Under the pieces are notes generated by a model that saw only the letters and a program-made list of their open reading frames with translations, was not told the origin of the DNA and did no database searches. A DNA stretch of 64,000 bases from positions 1 to 64,000 of the forward strand of contig CABHOW010000048.1 of NCBI GenBank assembly GCA_902168225.1, given 5' to 3'. Of the stretch, positions 1 to 9,428 are shown piece after piece. This stretch comes from an uncultured Flavihumibacter sp. (GTDB taxonomy: Bacteria; Bacteroidota; Bacteroidia; Chitinophagales; Chitinophagaceae). Every line of letters begins with the position of its first letter. Within the stretch, counting starts at the first letter, position 1. The position numbers and the translations under genes are program-made.

Positions 1-2338
1 CTATACCGCTGTAACTGTTGCCCCCAATGGTTGCCTGAAACTGACCATTAACGGTAGTAATAGGTACAGGTCGGGTTAAGTTTGCTGCTGCCTGACTTCT
101 AGGTACTGCTGTTGCAGGATCGTTTAGCGGGTATGGAGAGGGTGCATTTAAATTGGTAATTCTGAATAAATTATTGGTATTAACCAAAGTACCGTTAATT
201 TCAAAAGCGAGGTATTCTGATATTTTTCTCTGATAGCCCAAGGTAAATTGGCTACTATATGGGTTTTGATATCCATCCGGATTTTTGATACGAAAATTAG
301 CACCAGATTGAGTGGCTCTATTACCCTGTGCTTGCTCGGAAGTAGGCCCTTGTAAGTAAGGAGGTGCCGAACCCATATCGTAAAAAGCACGAAGGTTACC
401 GGGATAGGTGATCCTATCAAGATCGGCATTAGGGTTTAATTTACCAAGGCGTTGTAGTTCTTTCAGTTCTAATTTAAAATTATCGGAATTATTACTAAAC
501 TGAAGATTATCACTGGTTACAGAATATTTTATTTTATCATAAAATAATCCCCAACCACCTCTGATAATGTCATTATCGGTGATTTTATAATTAAAGCTAA
601 GGCGGGGTCCAAAATTATTCCAATCGCCTTTTGTACCCCCTGCTTTAGAAAGATTATCATAATCAAAACGTAATCCGATACTTACATTTAATTTCTTATT
701 CACCTCAATATTATCTTCTGCATACACATTAAATACATTTTGTGTAGTACCAAAGATTTTTTTATCTAAATCTACCTGATAGTTAATTACCTGAACATTA
801 CTGGGTATATTTTCAATATCTAATTTACTACCAATATTTTGCGCTTTTATTGCATCCATCTGTGCTTGTGTTAAACGAACAGTATAAAAGCCATAAGCAT
901 TACCGGCACCTAATAATTTAAAGTTGGATGTAGTAAATTCTCCACCTGCCTTAAAAGTATGTTTGCCGCTTACGTATTTAAACTTTTGTTGAAATTGATA
1001 GGTGTTTTCATGATCATCAAAAATATAGTTTTGAGGACCTAAATTAGCAATCGCTATACCTGTGGGATCCTGAACTGTTACACCGGGTTTCCCAAAGAGG
1101 GGATTATCCCTGTAATTCCATCTAAAATAGGATTTGAGGATATTGGTTTCCCCGCTTAACTTATTACTTAACTTGTAGTCATTTTTAAATGCAATGATAT
1201 AAGTGCGATTTTTTTGGGTTGATCCTGCAGAAGGGAAAAGTATACCTCCTGTTAAACCACCTGCTTGTACATCTATATCAAATTTCCCGTAGTTAATTCT
1301 TAGGCTCGAGTGAACGTTTTTACTCCAGTATTGATCTATTTTACCGGAAACATAGCTAAAGTAATTATTTCCTCTCACTGTTTCATTAACGCCTAATTGT
1401 GGTGAGTTAAGAAGATTGTCTTTTATATCATTGGTTTGTTCAAAATTGAAATAATAAAAAGTTTTATCTTTCTTAATAGCCCCGCCAAGGCCTACACCAA
1501 GTTGCTGCCGTTGGAAGCCATCTTTTACCGGGTTCCCGTATAGATCAAGTGCTGCAAAAGGCGACTTGCTATCAATTATTTTACCTGGGCGTGTTACATA
1601 AAATACTTCGCCGCTAAACTTATTAGTGCCACTCCTGGTGGTAACATTAACTATACCATTGCTGGTATTACCGTACTCTGCAGAATAATTATTCGTAAGA
1701 ATATTAACGTTCTCCGTAAACCCAAATGGAGTATTGAATTTTACATTTCCTAAAAATCTTTCGTTGTTATCCATACCATCAATAAGATAGTTGGTATAGA
1801 TCGGGTTACCACCATTAATTGTAATTTGGGGTGCTTCATTATAGCCTAAAGTAGCCGAAGTAATATTGGGTAAGCGTATAAAGCTTTTTGTAATATCTCT
1901 CCCTTCAATCGGTAATTTCTCAATTTCGGTTTTAGTAATAAATGATTGCCCGGTAGCATCTTTGCGATTCACAATTGGCTGCCTTCTGCTGTTTATTATT
2001 ACCTCATCGAGTAAAGAAAGACGCAACGGGGTTAAATAAATAGATAAAATTTGATTATTGTTTGGAATAGATATTTCTTCCTGATGACCAAAATAGGAGG
2101 CAGTCTCATCTATGCTTACTAGGAAATTATTATTTTGTAAGGAAGTAAAACTAACTAACCCGGTTGAATCAGTAGTTGCTTCTCTCGTAGTTTTTAATTT
2201 GATATCCTGTAACTTAACAGTAATACCAGAAACAGGTTTTAACTCTAAACCGTTATAAATTTTTATGGTGAAAGTACGCTGTGCAAATGTTGTAATGAGT
2301 ATAAAAAAACTAATTACGAATGAAACTATTTTTTTCAT
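1..2338 (-). CDS. TonB-dependent outer-membrane receptor, 3' end beyond the window
   Basis: The minus frame stays open from an ATG at 2336-2338 to the left edge (about 779 codons, no stop), so the gene is partial at its C-terminus. It begins with a signal peptide (MKKIVSFVISFFILITTFAQ). A carboxypeptidase-regulatory-like Ig fold follows (about residues 20-105), then a plug domain with the phrases LPNITSATLGYNEAP and YLIDGMDNNERFLGN, and then alternating aromatic and polar beta-strands typical of the barrel. Proteins of this build import large substrates across the outer membrane using TonB energy. No SusD partner is visible, so it resembles the lone TonB receptors with a regulatory-like N-domain rather than a SusC/D pair. 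The substrate cannot be told from the sequence. Confidence 0.9.
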   Translation of the reverse strand, partial: MKKIVSFVISFFILITTFAQRTFTIKIYNGLELKPVSGITVKLQDIKLKTTREATTDSTGLVSFTSLQNNNFLVSIDETASYFGHQEEISIPNNNQILSIYLTPLRLSLLDEVIINSRRQPIVNRKDATGQSFITKTEIEKLPIEGRDITKSFIRLPNITSATLGYNEAPQITINGGNPIYTNYLIDGMDNNERFLGNVKFNTPFGFTENVNILTNNYSAEYGNTSNGIVNVTTRSGTNKFSGEVFYVTRPGKIIDSKSPFAALDLYGNPVKDGFQRQQLGVGLGGAIKKDKTFYYFNFEQTNDIKDNLLNSPQLGVNETVRGNNYFSYVSGKIDQYWSKNVHSSLRINYGKFDIDVQAGGLTGGILFPSAGSTQKNRTYIIAFKNDYKLSNKLSGETNILKSYFRWNYRDNPLFGKPGVTVQDPTGIAIANLGPQNYIFDDHENTYQFQQKFKYVSGKHTFKAGGEFTTSNFKLLGAGNAYGFYTVRLTQAQMDAIKAQNIGSKLDIENIPSNVQVINYQVDLDKKIFGTTQNVFNVYAEDNIEVNKKLNVSIGLRFDYDNLSKAGGTKGDWNNFGPRLSFNYKITDNDIIRGGWGLFYDKIKYSVTSDNLQFSNNSDNFKLELKELQRLGKLNPNADLDRITYPGNLRAFYDMGSAPPYLQGPTSEQAQGNRATQSGANFRIKNPDGYQNPYSSQFTLGYQRKISEYLAFEINGTLVNTNNLFRITNLNAPSPYPLNDPATAVPRSQAAANLTRPVPITTVNGQFQATIGGNSYSGI

Positions 2339-2419
2339 TTTATGATAGTTTGTAGATATATGCAATCAGTATTGCATATTCCAAATAATAAGGATAATTG
2401 TTGCTAAACTTGAAAGTAC

Positions 2420-3112
2420 CTACAAATGCGGTGGCCCACGCCTGCTTATAATTGTAAGATGTGACAGGCCTGTATTTTCAGGAGAGATATTCGGAAAGCT
2501 AAAATTTACATTCAGGAACAAGTTCTTTAACCAACGAAAGAAAGAAATATGGTCAAGCTTTTTCTTCAGCAGAGATATAATATCTGAATAGGTATTGATA
2601 TCTGCGAACTTATCTAGTATAGCAAAAGCTGTATGTAACGACTGCAGCTGTTCAATGATATTTGAAAATACCGCGTTTGTTTGCCAGTTTATTTTTTCGA
2701 AGTCTAAGGAAGTAAATAATTCTTTGGTAATACCTATGAGATAAACTCCACCATTTGTGTCAGGGCCAATTATATTATTTCCCTTTTTAAGTTCTTCATC
2801 GGCTTTTAAAAATAGGGAGGAAGAAAGCTCAGGGCAATCATTTCCTATTATAATCAATCTTGAAAAACCCTTTGCAAAAACAGTATTGGCCGCTGTTTTT
2901 ATTTTTTCTGCAAAAGAATTTTGTTTTTGTACGTTTTCATCAGATATAAAAAAAGGGAGCTTAGATTTTTTTATTTCCGCAATGGTGTGCTGTTGTAAAC
3001 CATTAATTACGGTAAGGTTTAGTTTTGTGTTTTTAGCAATAGTTTTATTTGCTGCTTCATCAACCGTAGTTCTAGAAAATAATAATATAGCAGTCTCTTG
3101 GTTATACATCAT
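2420..3112 (-). CDS. DUF2064 / TIGR04282-type glycosyltransferase-fold protein
   Basis: The 230-residue protein has the nucleotide-sugar-transferase-like fold of DUF2064. Visible family marks are GNDCPEL at residues 90-96, corresponding to the usual G-S/N-D-C-P segment, and GPDTNGGVYLIG at 116-127, corresponding to the GPA-DGG-Y-LIG segment. TIGR04282 members are named for association with radical-SAM/arsenosugar gene sets, but their reaction is not firmly established. Here the last third (after about residue 175) is short and divergent. The gene stands alone between the TonB receptor and the FAS1 operon, although the GT2, polyferredoxin and FAD genes further right are frequent companions in Bacteroidota. 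Two ATG codons are adjacent; the first is used. Confidence 0.75.
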   Translation of the reverse strand: MMYNQETAILLFSRTTVDEAANKTIAKNTKLNLTVINGLQQHTIAEIKKSKLPFFISDENVQKQNSFAEKIKTAANTVFAKGFSRLIIIGNDCPELSSSLFLKADEELKKGNNIIGPDTNGGVYLIGITKELFTSLDFEKINWQTNAVFSNIIEQLQSLHTAFAILDKFADINTYSDIISLLKKKLDHISFFRWLKNLFLNVNFSFPNISPENTGLSHLTIISRRGPPHL

Positions 3113-3197
3113 CTAACATACGTTAGGGTATGATGCTTGGTTTTATGATAACTTTATGTTAATAGAAATATTTGCAATATGCGCTTAGCTATAAATA

Positions 3198-3240
3198 AAA
3201 AAGGAGAAGCTATTCCATTTTTTAGGAATAGCTTCTCTTT
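3198..3240 (-). terminator. Rho-independent terminator of the FAS1 operon
   Basis: A perfect 13-base-pair inverted repeat (3204-3216 with 3225-3237, 8-base loop) is followed on the minus strand by a T-rich run. It lies 31 bases after the FAS1 stop codon. A-rich flanks on the other side mean it could also act weakly on the plus strand. Confidence 0.8.
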
Positions 3241-3271
3241 ACATTAATACTAGTGTATTAGATCTTAGAAT

Positions 3272-4225
3272 TTAGGGTAACAATATCTTATCAATTAAAT
3301 GTACAACTCCATTACTGCATAAAATATCGGGTATTACCATATTAGCAGGTGTAGTTATTCCATTACTTTTAATGGTATAAACGCCATTTGTAAAAGGGCC
3401 AAAAGTTAATGTACCTCCACCTGCAGTTGTAGCGGTAGTACCATTCAATTCGCTCGTAAATCTTCCGGTACCTACTGCATGGTTTAGTAAAATGCTTTGT
3501 ACCTGTGCTTGTGTAAGTGTTCTAATTGCTGCGGGTGTTGCAAATCCTGCTGCTTTAAAAGCTGCATCAGTTGGAGCGTAAATTGTAAAGTTATTGTTAG
3601 GATCGGAAAGTGTTGGAGCTAATCCTGAATACACTACAGCTTCTACCAAGAAAGTTAACTCTGGTGATTTGAATACCTGTGCGTTACTTAATAGTTGAGC
3701 TGAAGCTACAATATTTACTCCTGTGCCTAATAATACTTTGTCAATTACGTGCACGGTACCGTTACTAGCCATTACATCTGTTGCCAGTATTTTAGATCCA
3801 TTGATATATTTATCAGTACCGCGGAATATAAACTTACGAGGAATGGTAAGTGCAGAAGCAGAGCTACCACCGTTTGTAATACTACTACCGGGAAGATTAC
3901 CGTTAGATACGTGGTACAGAAGTGTATTGGTTAAAAAAGAATTTTGTAGAACGCCTAAAGTACCTGCATCTGTAAGACCTAATCTGGCAAAAGCATCATT
4001 AGTTGGTGCGAAAACCGTGAAATTACCACCGGCATCATTAGGATTTTTATTGGAGAGTGTTACCGCTACACCACCTTGTATAGCTGCTCCTTTTAAAGTG
4101 CTGAAAGCAGGGTTTGATACCGCAATACCGGCAATAGTAGGTAATTGATCTGAATATTTCGTACAACTGGAAAGACCTATTATACTGGCCGACGCTATGA
4201 TTAAAAATTTATTTAGCTTGTTCAT
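3272..4225 (-). CDS. Two-domain fasciclin (FAS1) lipoprotein
   Basis: This 317-residue protein starts with a lipoprotein signal (MNKLNKFLIIASASIIGLSSC) and would be lipidated at Cys21. Two FAS1 domains follow, about residues 30-165 and 175-317. Each carries the FAS1 hallmarks: FTVFAPTNDAF and FTIYAPTDAAF in the first half, and a VHVIDKVLL or VHLIDKILL ending. FAS1 proteins act in adhesion or matrix contact at the cell surface; the ligand is unknown. The gene lies 31 bases downstream of the outer-membrane protein gene on the same strand and ends at a strong terminator, so the two probably form an operon. Confidence 0.88.
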   Translation of the reverse strand: MNKLNKFLIIASASIIGLSSCTKYSDQLPTIAGIAVSNPAFSTLKGAAIQGGVAVTLSNKNPNDAGGNFTVFAPTNDAFARLGLTDAGTLGVLQNSFLTNTLLYHVSNGNLPGSSITNGGSSASALTIPRKFIFRGTDKYINGSKILATDVMASNGTVHVIDKVLLGTGVNIVASAQLLSNAQVFKSPELTFLVEAVVYSGLAPTLSDPNNNFTIYAPTDAAFKAAGFATPAAIRTLTQAQVQSILLNHAVGTGRFTSELNGTTATTAGGGTLTFGPFTNGVYTIKSNGITTPANMVIPDILCSNGVVHLIDKILLP

Positions 4226-4256
4226 TTTTATAATTTTTTATAGTTATTAGTTTTTT

Positions 4257-5141
4257 TTAGAATGAAAAAATTAGTGCACCATAACCTCCACTGGAAGCCC
4301 CCAGGTTACGCCCTGCTATATAGGAACTGTAACCACCGGATATACCAATACCATATTTTAATGGTACATATAGATTTACTCCAACACGTGAATAATTAAC
4401 TCTTGTTTGAGGGAATACACCGTTAAAACCTTCTTTTAAAATATCCGTACCGTTGCTAGATGATTGGCCTGCAATGTATGCATCTACATAAACTTTTTTT
4501 CCTGCATATCCTGCTTTAAACTCACCTAAGATAGCGCTGGGTACATTGTTATTTCTAGCACTGTAACCGCCACTGGCATTCAAAAAGAGACCCTTATTGA
4601 ATTTGTAATTTGCGATCAATATCGTATTGATTTGTGTTGCTCTGTTTCCGATTGCTAAAATAGATTGCAAACTTTCATCCACTCTATAGTTACCTAAAGG
4701 AGTTTGTACCCCAACAGCAGCCATTAATGCTAAATTACCATTACTTGTTTTGAAGTTAAAAGGGTTGTATTTAAAATACAGTGATATGTCTTGTAAACCC
4801 TTTCTTTCATTTTGATAACCTAAATTATTTAATACTGCATCAGAAGCTTGACCTGTTGATTTGATATAAGGAAGATTCACTTGCAGATCTAACTTCTTGC
4901 TTAAACCTACTGTTGCAAATAAATTAGTACTCTGAACTGTAACCTTATTAAACACAGGCACACCGTTCACTTTTTGAGGAACTAGGTATACATCCTCATA
5001 GCTTTCGCTATTATAGCTCAAAGCCACAGCACCTTTACCTTTTCCCTGCATGAAACCATTAACGGGCATTTGTGCCTGGCTTAATAGCGGAAAAGCGAAA
5101 AGAAAAATTGGAATCGTTTTTTTTAAAGATTTCATAAACAA
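4257..5141 (-). CDS. Outer-membrane beta-barrel protein of unknown function
   Basis: The 294-residue protein has a signal peptide ending near FPLLSQAQ. The rest consists of short alternating strands rich in Gly, Asn and aromatics (for example LFATVGLSKKLDLQVNLPY and FLNASGGYSARNN) and ends in phenylalanine, as outer-membrane barrels do. Length and strand spacing suggest a barrel of about 12 strands, in the style of transporter-like or MetA-like families, but no diagnostic motif was recognised. An alternative start lies two codons downstream (MKSLKK), which gives a cleaner signal peptide. It is first in a two-gene operon with the FAS1 lipoprotein, so a shared surface role is a reasonable inference. 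Confidence 0.7.
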   Translation of the reverse strand: MFMKSLKKTIPIFLFAFPLLSQAQMPVNGFMQGKGKGAVALSYNSESYEDVYLVPQKVNGVPVFNKVTVQSTNLFATVGLSKKLDLQVNLPYIKSTGQASDAVLNNLGYQNERKGLQDISLYFKYNPFNFKTSNGNLALMAAVGVQTPLGNYRVDESLQSILAIGNRATQINTILIANYKFNKGLFLNASGGYSARNNNVPSAILGEFKAGYAGKKVYVDAYIAGQSSSNGTDILKEGFNGVFPQTRVNYSRVGVNLYVPLKYGIGISGGYSSYIAGRNLGASSGGYGALIFSF

Positions 5142-5214
5142 TTGTTTAATTTTTAATTAAAGCGGTCATTATTAGTTATCACATCGTAAATACGATATAT
5201 ATAAAATGTTGGAT

Positions 5215-6693
5215 TTAACAGTCTTTTGTTTTTTTGTTATGCTGTGTTAACAACATAAAAAAACCTATTGCTAAAGTGATATGAAATAATAAAAAACTCC
5301 AGTTAGCGGAAAAAATACCATATATAGCTGCGGTAAAAAAAACCAAGAATAATAATAAAGTAATAGGGAAATCTTTGGATAGTGTTTTTTGAGAAAAAAA
5401 ACGTAGGGCTATATTACCGGTAGCTTCTGTATTGTATTTTGGGGTACGTACAAAAGGTGTTTTTTTACCAAAAAAACCGTGGAGAACAGCATTGCTATTA
5501 AAAAAACTCATAGCCGACGAGAGTGATAGGTGAAGATGAAAACTCTTTAGGAAAGAAAAAAAGTTCGACCCTATAAAATATTCCTTGGTAGCCGTATAGT
5601 AAGAAATCGTTAGTATAATAAGGTTTAGAAAGAAAACGGAAAGTATCGTGAATGTTGCGTATAAGGATGGCGAGAAATCTTTAATAAACAGCAGTGGTAT
5701 ACTCAATAGGGCTGCTAAAGAAACAGATAAATAAACAAATGAATTTAATAGATGCCCTATGGCGTGAATTTTTACGGTGAGAGGGATTTTTGCCTTAAAT
5801 AATTTGAGTAATAATTTTTTTGAAACTTCTGCACCACCCTTTGTCCAGCGGTATTGCTGACTTTTAAAAGCATTAACAGTAGGCGGTAATTCAGCCGGAG
5901 AAACAATATCTTCTAGGTAAACAAATTTCCAGCCACTGAGTAAGGAACGATAACTCAAATCGAGGTCTTCCGTTAATGTATCAGACTGCCAGTTGCCTCC
6001 ATCAAGTATGGCTTGTTTTTTCCAAACACCCGCAGTGCCATTGAAATTGAAAAATAATCCCAGGTTACTACGACTGGTTTGCTCAATACGAAAATGATTT
6101 TCTAACCAAAAAGCCTGGGTTTGTGTAAGCAATGAATAATGCCGATTGATATGCCCCCAGCGAGTTTGTACCATACCAATTTCCGGACTACTTAGTGCAG
6201 GAACTGTTTTTTGTAAAAAATCTTTAGAAGGTACAAAATCTGCATCAAAGATGGCAATGTATTCTCCTTTCGCAATGGATAATCCGAACTTTAATGCACC
6301 TGCTTTAAAACCACTGCGTTCAGTTCTGCGAATAGCTTTTATGTCTATTCCTTTTTTTTGCCAACGAGCAACGGCCATATCTACTATGTCAACCGTTTTA
6401 TCCGTACTATCATCGAGCACTTGTATTTCCAATAAATGTTTCGGGTACTCAATGTTACACACTGCATCAATTAATCTTTCAGCCACAAAAGGCTCGTTAA
6501 ACATAGGTAGCTGAATGGTTACTATCTTATCAGGTATTATCAGCTCGTTATATACAGTTGTTGTATTTTGTTTCTTTTTTTTCTTATAACGAATATAGGC
6601 AGCTGTTAAATGCAGTTGCATCAAGGTATATAAAAAAATAAACACCGTTATCAGGCAATACACAATAAAAATGATGAGGAATAGTGTTTTCAA
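5215..6693 (-). CDS. Processive family-2 glycosyltransferase, cellulose-synthase-like
   Basis: This 492-residue membrane protein has an N-terminal membrane helix (about 3-25). A GT-A catalytic domain follows with D94/D95, the D150-A-D152 metal site, the TED base motif at 241-243 and QQYRW at 279-283 (the QxxRW signature of processive beta-glycan synthases). Several more membrane helices lie at about 310-395 and 440-485. Such enzymes polymerise a beta-linked glycan from nucleotide sugars and push it through the membrane. No PilZ domain is visible, so c-di-GMP control is not supported. It is the last gene of an operon with the polyferredoxin (12-base gap) and the FAD oxidoreductase, an odd redox-plus-glycan grouping. 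Confidence 0.85.
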   Translation of the reverse strand: MKTLFLIIFIVYCLITVFIFLYTLMQLHLTAAYIRYKKKKKQNTTTVYNELIIPDKIVTIQLPMFNEPFVAERLIDAVCNIEYPKHLLEIQVLDDSTDKTVDIVDMAVARWQKKGIDIKAIRRTERSGFKAGALKFGLSIAKGEYIAIFDADFVPSKDFLQKTVPALSSPEIGMVQTRWGHINRHYSLLTQTQAFWLENHFRIEQTSRSNLGLFFNFNGTAGVWKKQAILDGGNWQSDTLTEDLDLSYRSLLSGWKFVYLEDIVSPAELPPTVNAFKSQQYRWTKGGAEVSKKLLLKLFKAKIPLTVKIHAIGHLLNSFVYLSVSLAALLSIPLLFIKDFSPSLYATFTILSVFFLNLIILTISYYTATKEYFIGSNFFSFLKSFHLHLSLSSAMSFFNSNAVLHGFFGKKTPFVRTPKYNTEATGNIALRFFSQKTLSKDFPITLLLFLVFFTAAIYGIFSANWSFLLFHITLAIGFFMLLTQHNKKTKDC

Positions 6694-6705
6694 AGTATCT
6701 GATTT

Positions 6706-8079
6706 TTATTCAACGATTTTGAATTCCCCATCTTGATAAAGTATGGGGCCTTCTAATTTTTTGGTTTTAATAGGGCCATTCTCCAATTTCAACACACCTC
6801 TCGGACATACCGCGCTACATACACCACAACCTACACAACTGCTGCGCACAATATCCTGACCCCGCTGTGCATACCAGCGAACATCGATACCCATTTCACA
6901 ATAGGTACTACAGTTACCACAGCTGATACATTGACTGCCATTAGTAGTAATGCGGAAACGGCTGAAAAATCTTTGTTGAATGCCAAGGATTGCTGCCATA
7001 GGGCATCCAAATCTGCACCAGACCCTACTGCCAAGAATCGGGTAGAATCCAACCCCAATAACTCCACTGAATGCGGCACCAATATAAAACCCATACCACT
7101 CTCTCACTTTAAAAGAATCGAGAAATAGAACTTGGCTCTGTTTAGTAAAATATTGATAAATAACAAGGGCTGTCATCAATACAGCAAAAAATAACACACT
7201 GTATATTAATACACGCTCTATACGCCAAGCACTTACCTTTTTTGAAGAGAGATGACGAAAAGAATCTCCGGCAGTTTCTGCTAATCCTCCACAACCACAT
7301 ACCCAACTGCAATACCAACGTTTTCCATAAAAATAAGTTAGCACCGGTGAAATAAGTACTACACTAAGAATGCCCCATACTAATACAAACATACCAAAGC
7401 TACCACTGCCCAACAACTGATCTATATGCCAATCATAAAAGAAATAGTAATTCAATGGCCACATATTTTTGAAATCATTGTATGGCATATTTAGTCCACC
7501 TAAAATTTCGGGAATTAGAAACGCAATAACGAGTTGAAAGAACATCACAGAAATGGTTCTTTTTACCTGATATGCATTATGTCTATATTTATAGATGAAT
7601 TTTATTCCTAATAGAATGATTGCTAAAGTGTATAAAACTCCGTAAACGAACCATTGGCTTGCCGCATGTCCATTTAATAATTTGCTGACAGGATCGAAAA
7701 AACCAATAAGCCCTGTATTAGCTTTATCATGCAATCCTAATAGTTGTGGATACCAGTACAGCAGAATATACAGGGCAGTTAGCGCCACACCCAAAACCCA
7801 GGCTATAGCTCCACGACTGCTAATACTTTTGAACATCACTCCATTATTTTTTATTCCTGCTGTAGTATTTGCATAAAGCCCATTTGTGTAAAGTAAACTT
7901 CCGGCAACCGTAGAAATAAAGAAAATAATCAACAAAAAAGGATGCTGGATTTGATTAAAAAGAGCCAAAAAAAGAAGTATAAGTGATAAGGATACTAAGG
8001 CTAAACCGGTTTTCATTTTTATGTTTAATGAACTGGTTGCGCTATGGCTGGCGATAGAAAGATTTATATCCGGATGCAT
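6706..8079 (-). CDS. Membrane polyferredoxin, NapH/RdxA-like 4Fe-4S protein
   Basis: The 457-residue protein has about seven membrane helices and four cysteine groups: C257/C261/C263, C355-x3-C359-P, C384-x2-C-x2-C-x3-C394 and C415-x2-C-x2-C-x3-C425. The last two are classical 4Fe-4S ferredoxin motifs, and the membrane cysteine motifs are those of NapH-like quinol-linked electron-transfer proteins. The longer open frame begins at 8169 inside the upstream gene; the start at 8079 is preferred because it falls 11 bases after the FAD oxidoreductase stop. Probable role: electron transfer between quinones and a cytoplasmic partner, perhaps the adjacent flavoprotein (inference). Confidence 0.85.
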   Translation of the reverse strand: MHPDINLSIASHSATSSLNIKMKTGLALVSLSLILLFLALFNQIQHPFLLIIFFISTVAGSLLYTNGLYANTTAGIKNNGVMFKSISSRGAIAWVLGVALTALYILLYWYPQLLGLHDKANTGLIGFFDPVSKLLNGHAASQWFVYGVLYTLAIILLGIKFIYKYRHNAYQVKRTISVMFFQLVIAFLIPEILGGLNMPYNDFKNMWPLNYYFFYDWHIDQLLGSGSFGMFVLVWGILSVVLISPVLTYFYGKRWYCSWVCGCGGLAETAGDSFRHLSSKKVSAWRIERVLIYSVLFFAVLMTALVIYQYFTKQSQVLFLDSFKVREWYGFYIGAAFSGVIGVGFYPILGSRVWCRFGCPMAAILGIQQRFFSRFRITTNGSQCISCGNCSTYCEMGIDVRWYAQRGQDIVRSSCVGCGVCSAVCPRGVLKLENGPIKTKKLEGPILYQDGEFKIVE

Positions 8080-8089
8080 AAATTTTTTT

Positions 8090-9385
8090 TTAAACAGTGA
8101 TGTATTGGTACTTAACTTCAAAAGATCGCTGGAATTCTTTCTCATATCCTTTAAAAAACTCAGGATCAAAATTTGCTTTTGATAATTCTTTTACCACTAT
8201 GTCGATAGTTGTATTATTATTCAGCCATTGGTTGCATACTTCATGTCTGAGGCGTATACCCATTGCATTGAGTCCTTTGAAGATTTTTGTATTTTTTTCC
8301 CAAACTAAGCGCAGCCCTTTTTCTCCTTTTTTATCCTGCCACCAAAACCAATCAGTACTTTCATCCTTTTGTGCTGGAACTAATCCATAGGTCTGGTATT
8401 CCAAATCAAAGAATTTAGCACTGTTAAACCAGTGCCCGGGATTGTACTTTTTTTCTAGTCCTACTATATTTCTTGCAGCAGTTTCACCTTGTATTTTGCC
8501 GGTATACCAAACCTGCTCTATCGGTTTTCTGCCGGGTAATGGTGTTTTAAATTGTGCACAATCGCCGATAGCAAATATGTTTTTAAAATTTGTTTGCAGG
8601 TAATCATCTACGATAATGCCACGATCTGTATGTATCCCACTGTTTTTTACGAAATCAATATTAGGACTTACTCCAACGGTAAGTGCAACAAAAGAGCAAT
8701 CAATGGTATCTCCTTTACTTGTAAGAATCGCAGTTGCCCTCCCTTCTTTGTCGCTTTTTATTTCCTTCAATTCTGTGCCTAATCGTAAATCCACTTGATG
8801 ATGGTAAATAAGTTTATTGATCATTTCACTTTCATCAGGCGGCATTACGAGGTTCCAGAAACTATTTTCTCTTACTAAAAAGTGAACATGAATATTACGA
8901 CTGAGCAACATTTCTACTGTTTCAATTCCTATTAATCCACCTCCCACAACTGCAGCATGTTTGATGCCCGATGTATATTGCTCCATCGTTTCAAGATCCT
9001 GTAAATTATAAAGTCCCTGAACTCCTTTTAAATCCTGCCCCGGCCATCCAAATTTATTACTGCGGCTACCGGTAGCTAATACCAAATAATCATATCTTAT
9101 TTGTTCACCTGATTCAAGCAGAATATAATTTTCATGAGGATGAACGGTAGCTACCTTTTTTTGTAGCAAACCAATACGGTTCTGTTCCCAAAAATGATTT
9201 TCGTATGGCCGGGTGTGTTCTTCTTTCATGTGGCCCATGTAGATATACATTAAGGCTGTGCGGCTAAAAAAATATTTTGATTCCGCAGAAATTACAGTGA
9301 TGTCGTAATTACTGAGTTTTCGGAGATGCCTTGCACAGGTAATACCCGAAATGCCATTGCCGATGATTACTACCTTAGGTGCCAT
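8090..9385 (-). CDS. FAD-dependent pyridine-nucleotide-disulfide family oxidoreductase
   Basis: The 431-residue protein shows an FAD-binding GxGxxG near the start (VVIIGNGISGITCARHL), a second dinucleotide fold for NAD(P)H (AVVGGGLIGIETVEML, about residues 145-160) and the FAD-closing motif IFAIGDC. It matches the NirB N-domain and rubredoxin/ferredoxin-reductase type. No redox-active CxxC is visible, so it is not a disulfide reductase. The C-terminal 120 residues are a less common extension. It is first in an operon with the polyferredoxin (10-base gap) and a processive GT2. An NAD(P)H-to-ferredoxin electron path into the membrane partner is the simplest reading, but this is inferred from context only. 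Confidence 0.85.
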   Translation of the reverse strand: MAPKVVIIGNGISGITCARHLRKLSNYDITVISAESKYFFSRTALMYIYMGHMKEEHTRPYENHFWEQNRIGLLQKKVATVHPHENYILLESGEQIRYDYLVLATGSRSNKFGWPGQDLKGVQGLYNLQDLETMEQYTSGIKHAAVVGGGLIGIETVEMLLSRNIHVHFLVRENSFWNLVMPPDESEMINKLIYHHQVDLRLGTELKEIKSDKEGRATAILTSKGDTIDCSFVALTVGVSPNIDFVKNSGIHTDRGIIVDDYLQTNFKNIFAIGDCAQFKTPLPGRKPIEQVWYTGKIQGETAARNIVGLEKKYNPGHWFNSAKFFDLEYQTYGLVPAQKDESTDWFWWQDKKGEKGLRLVWEKNTKIFKGLNAMGIRLRHEVCNQWLNNNTTIDIVVKELSKANFDPEFFKGYEKEFQRSFEVKYQYITV

Positions 9386-9428
9386 GGCGTTATTTACGTT
9401 GAAAAGATGGGTTTGGGTTTGCCTATTT

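Noticed and set aside
148-429. Minus frame of 93 codons at the left edge
   Set aside because: It is a different frame from the TonB receptor, which is open throughout this stretch and has clear family sequence.
2757-3116. Plus-strand frame of 119 codons
   Set aside because: It lies entirely opposite the DUF2064 gene, whose family motifs are clear; its own sequence has no recognisable domain.
3723-4148. Plus-strand frame of 141 codons
   Set aside because: Opposite strand of the FAS1 gene, caused by its Thr/Asn/Ala-rich codons.
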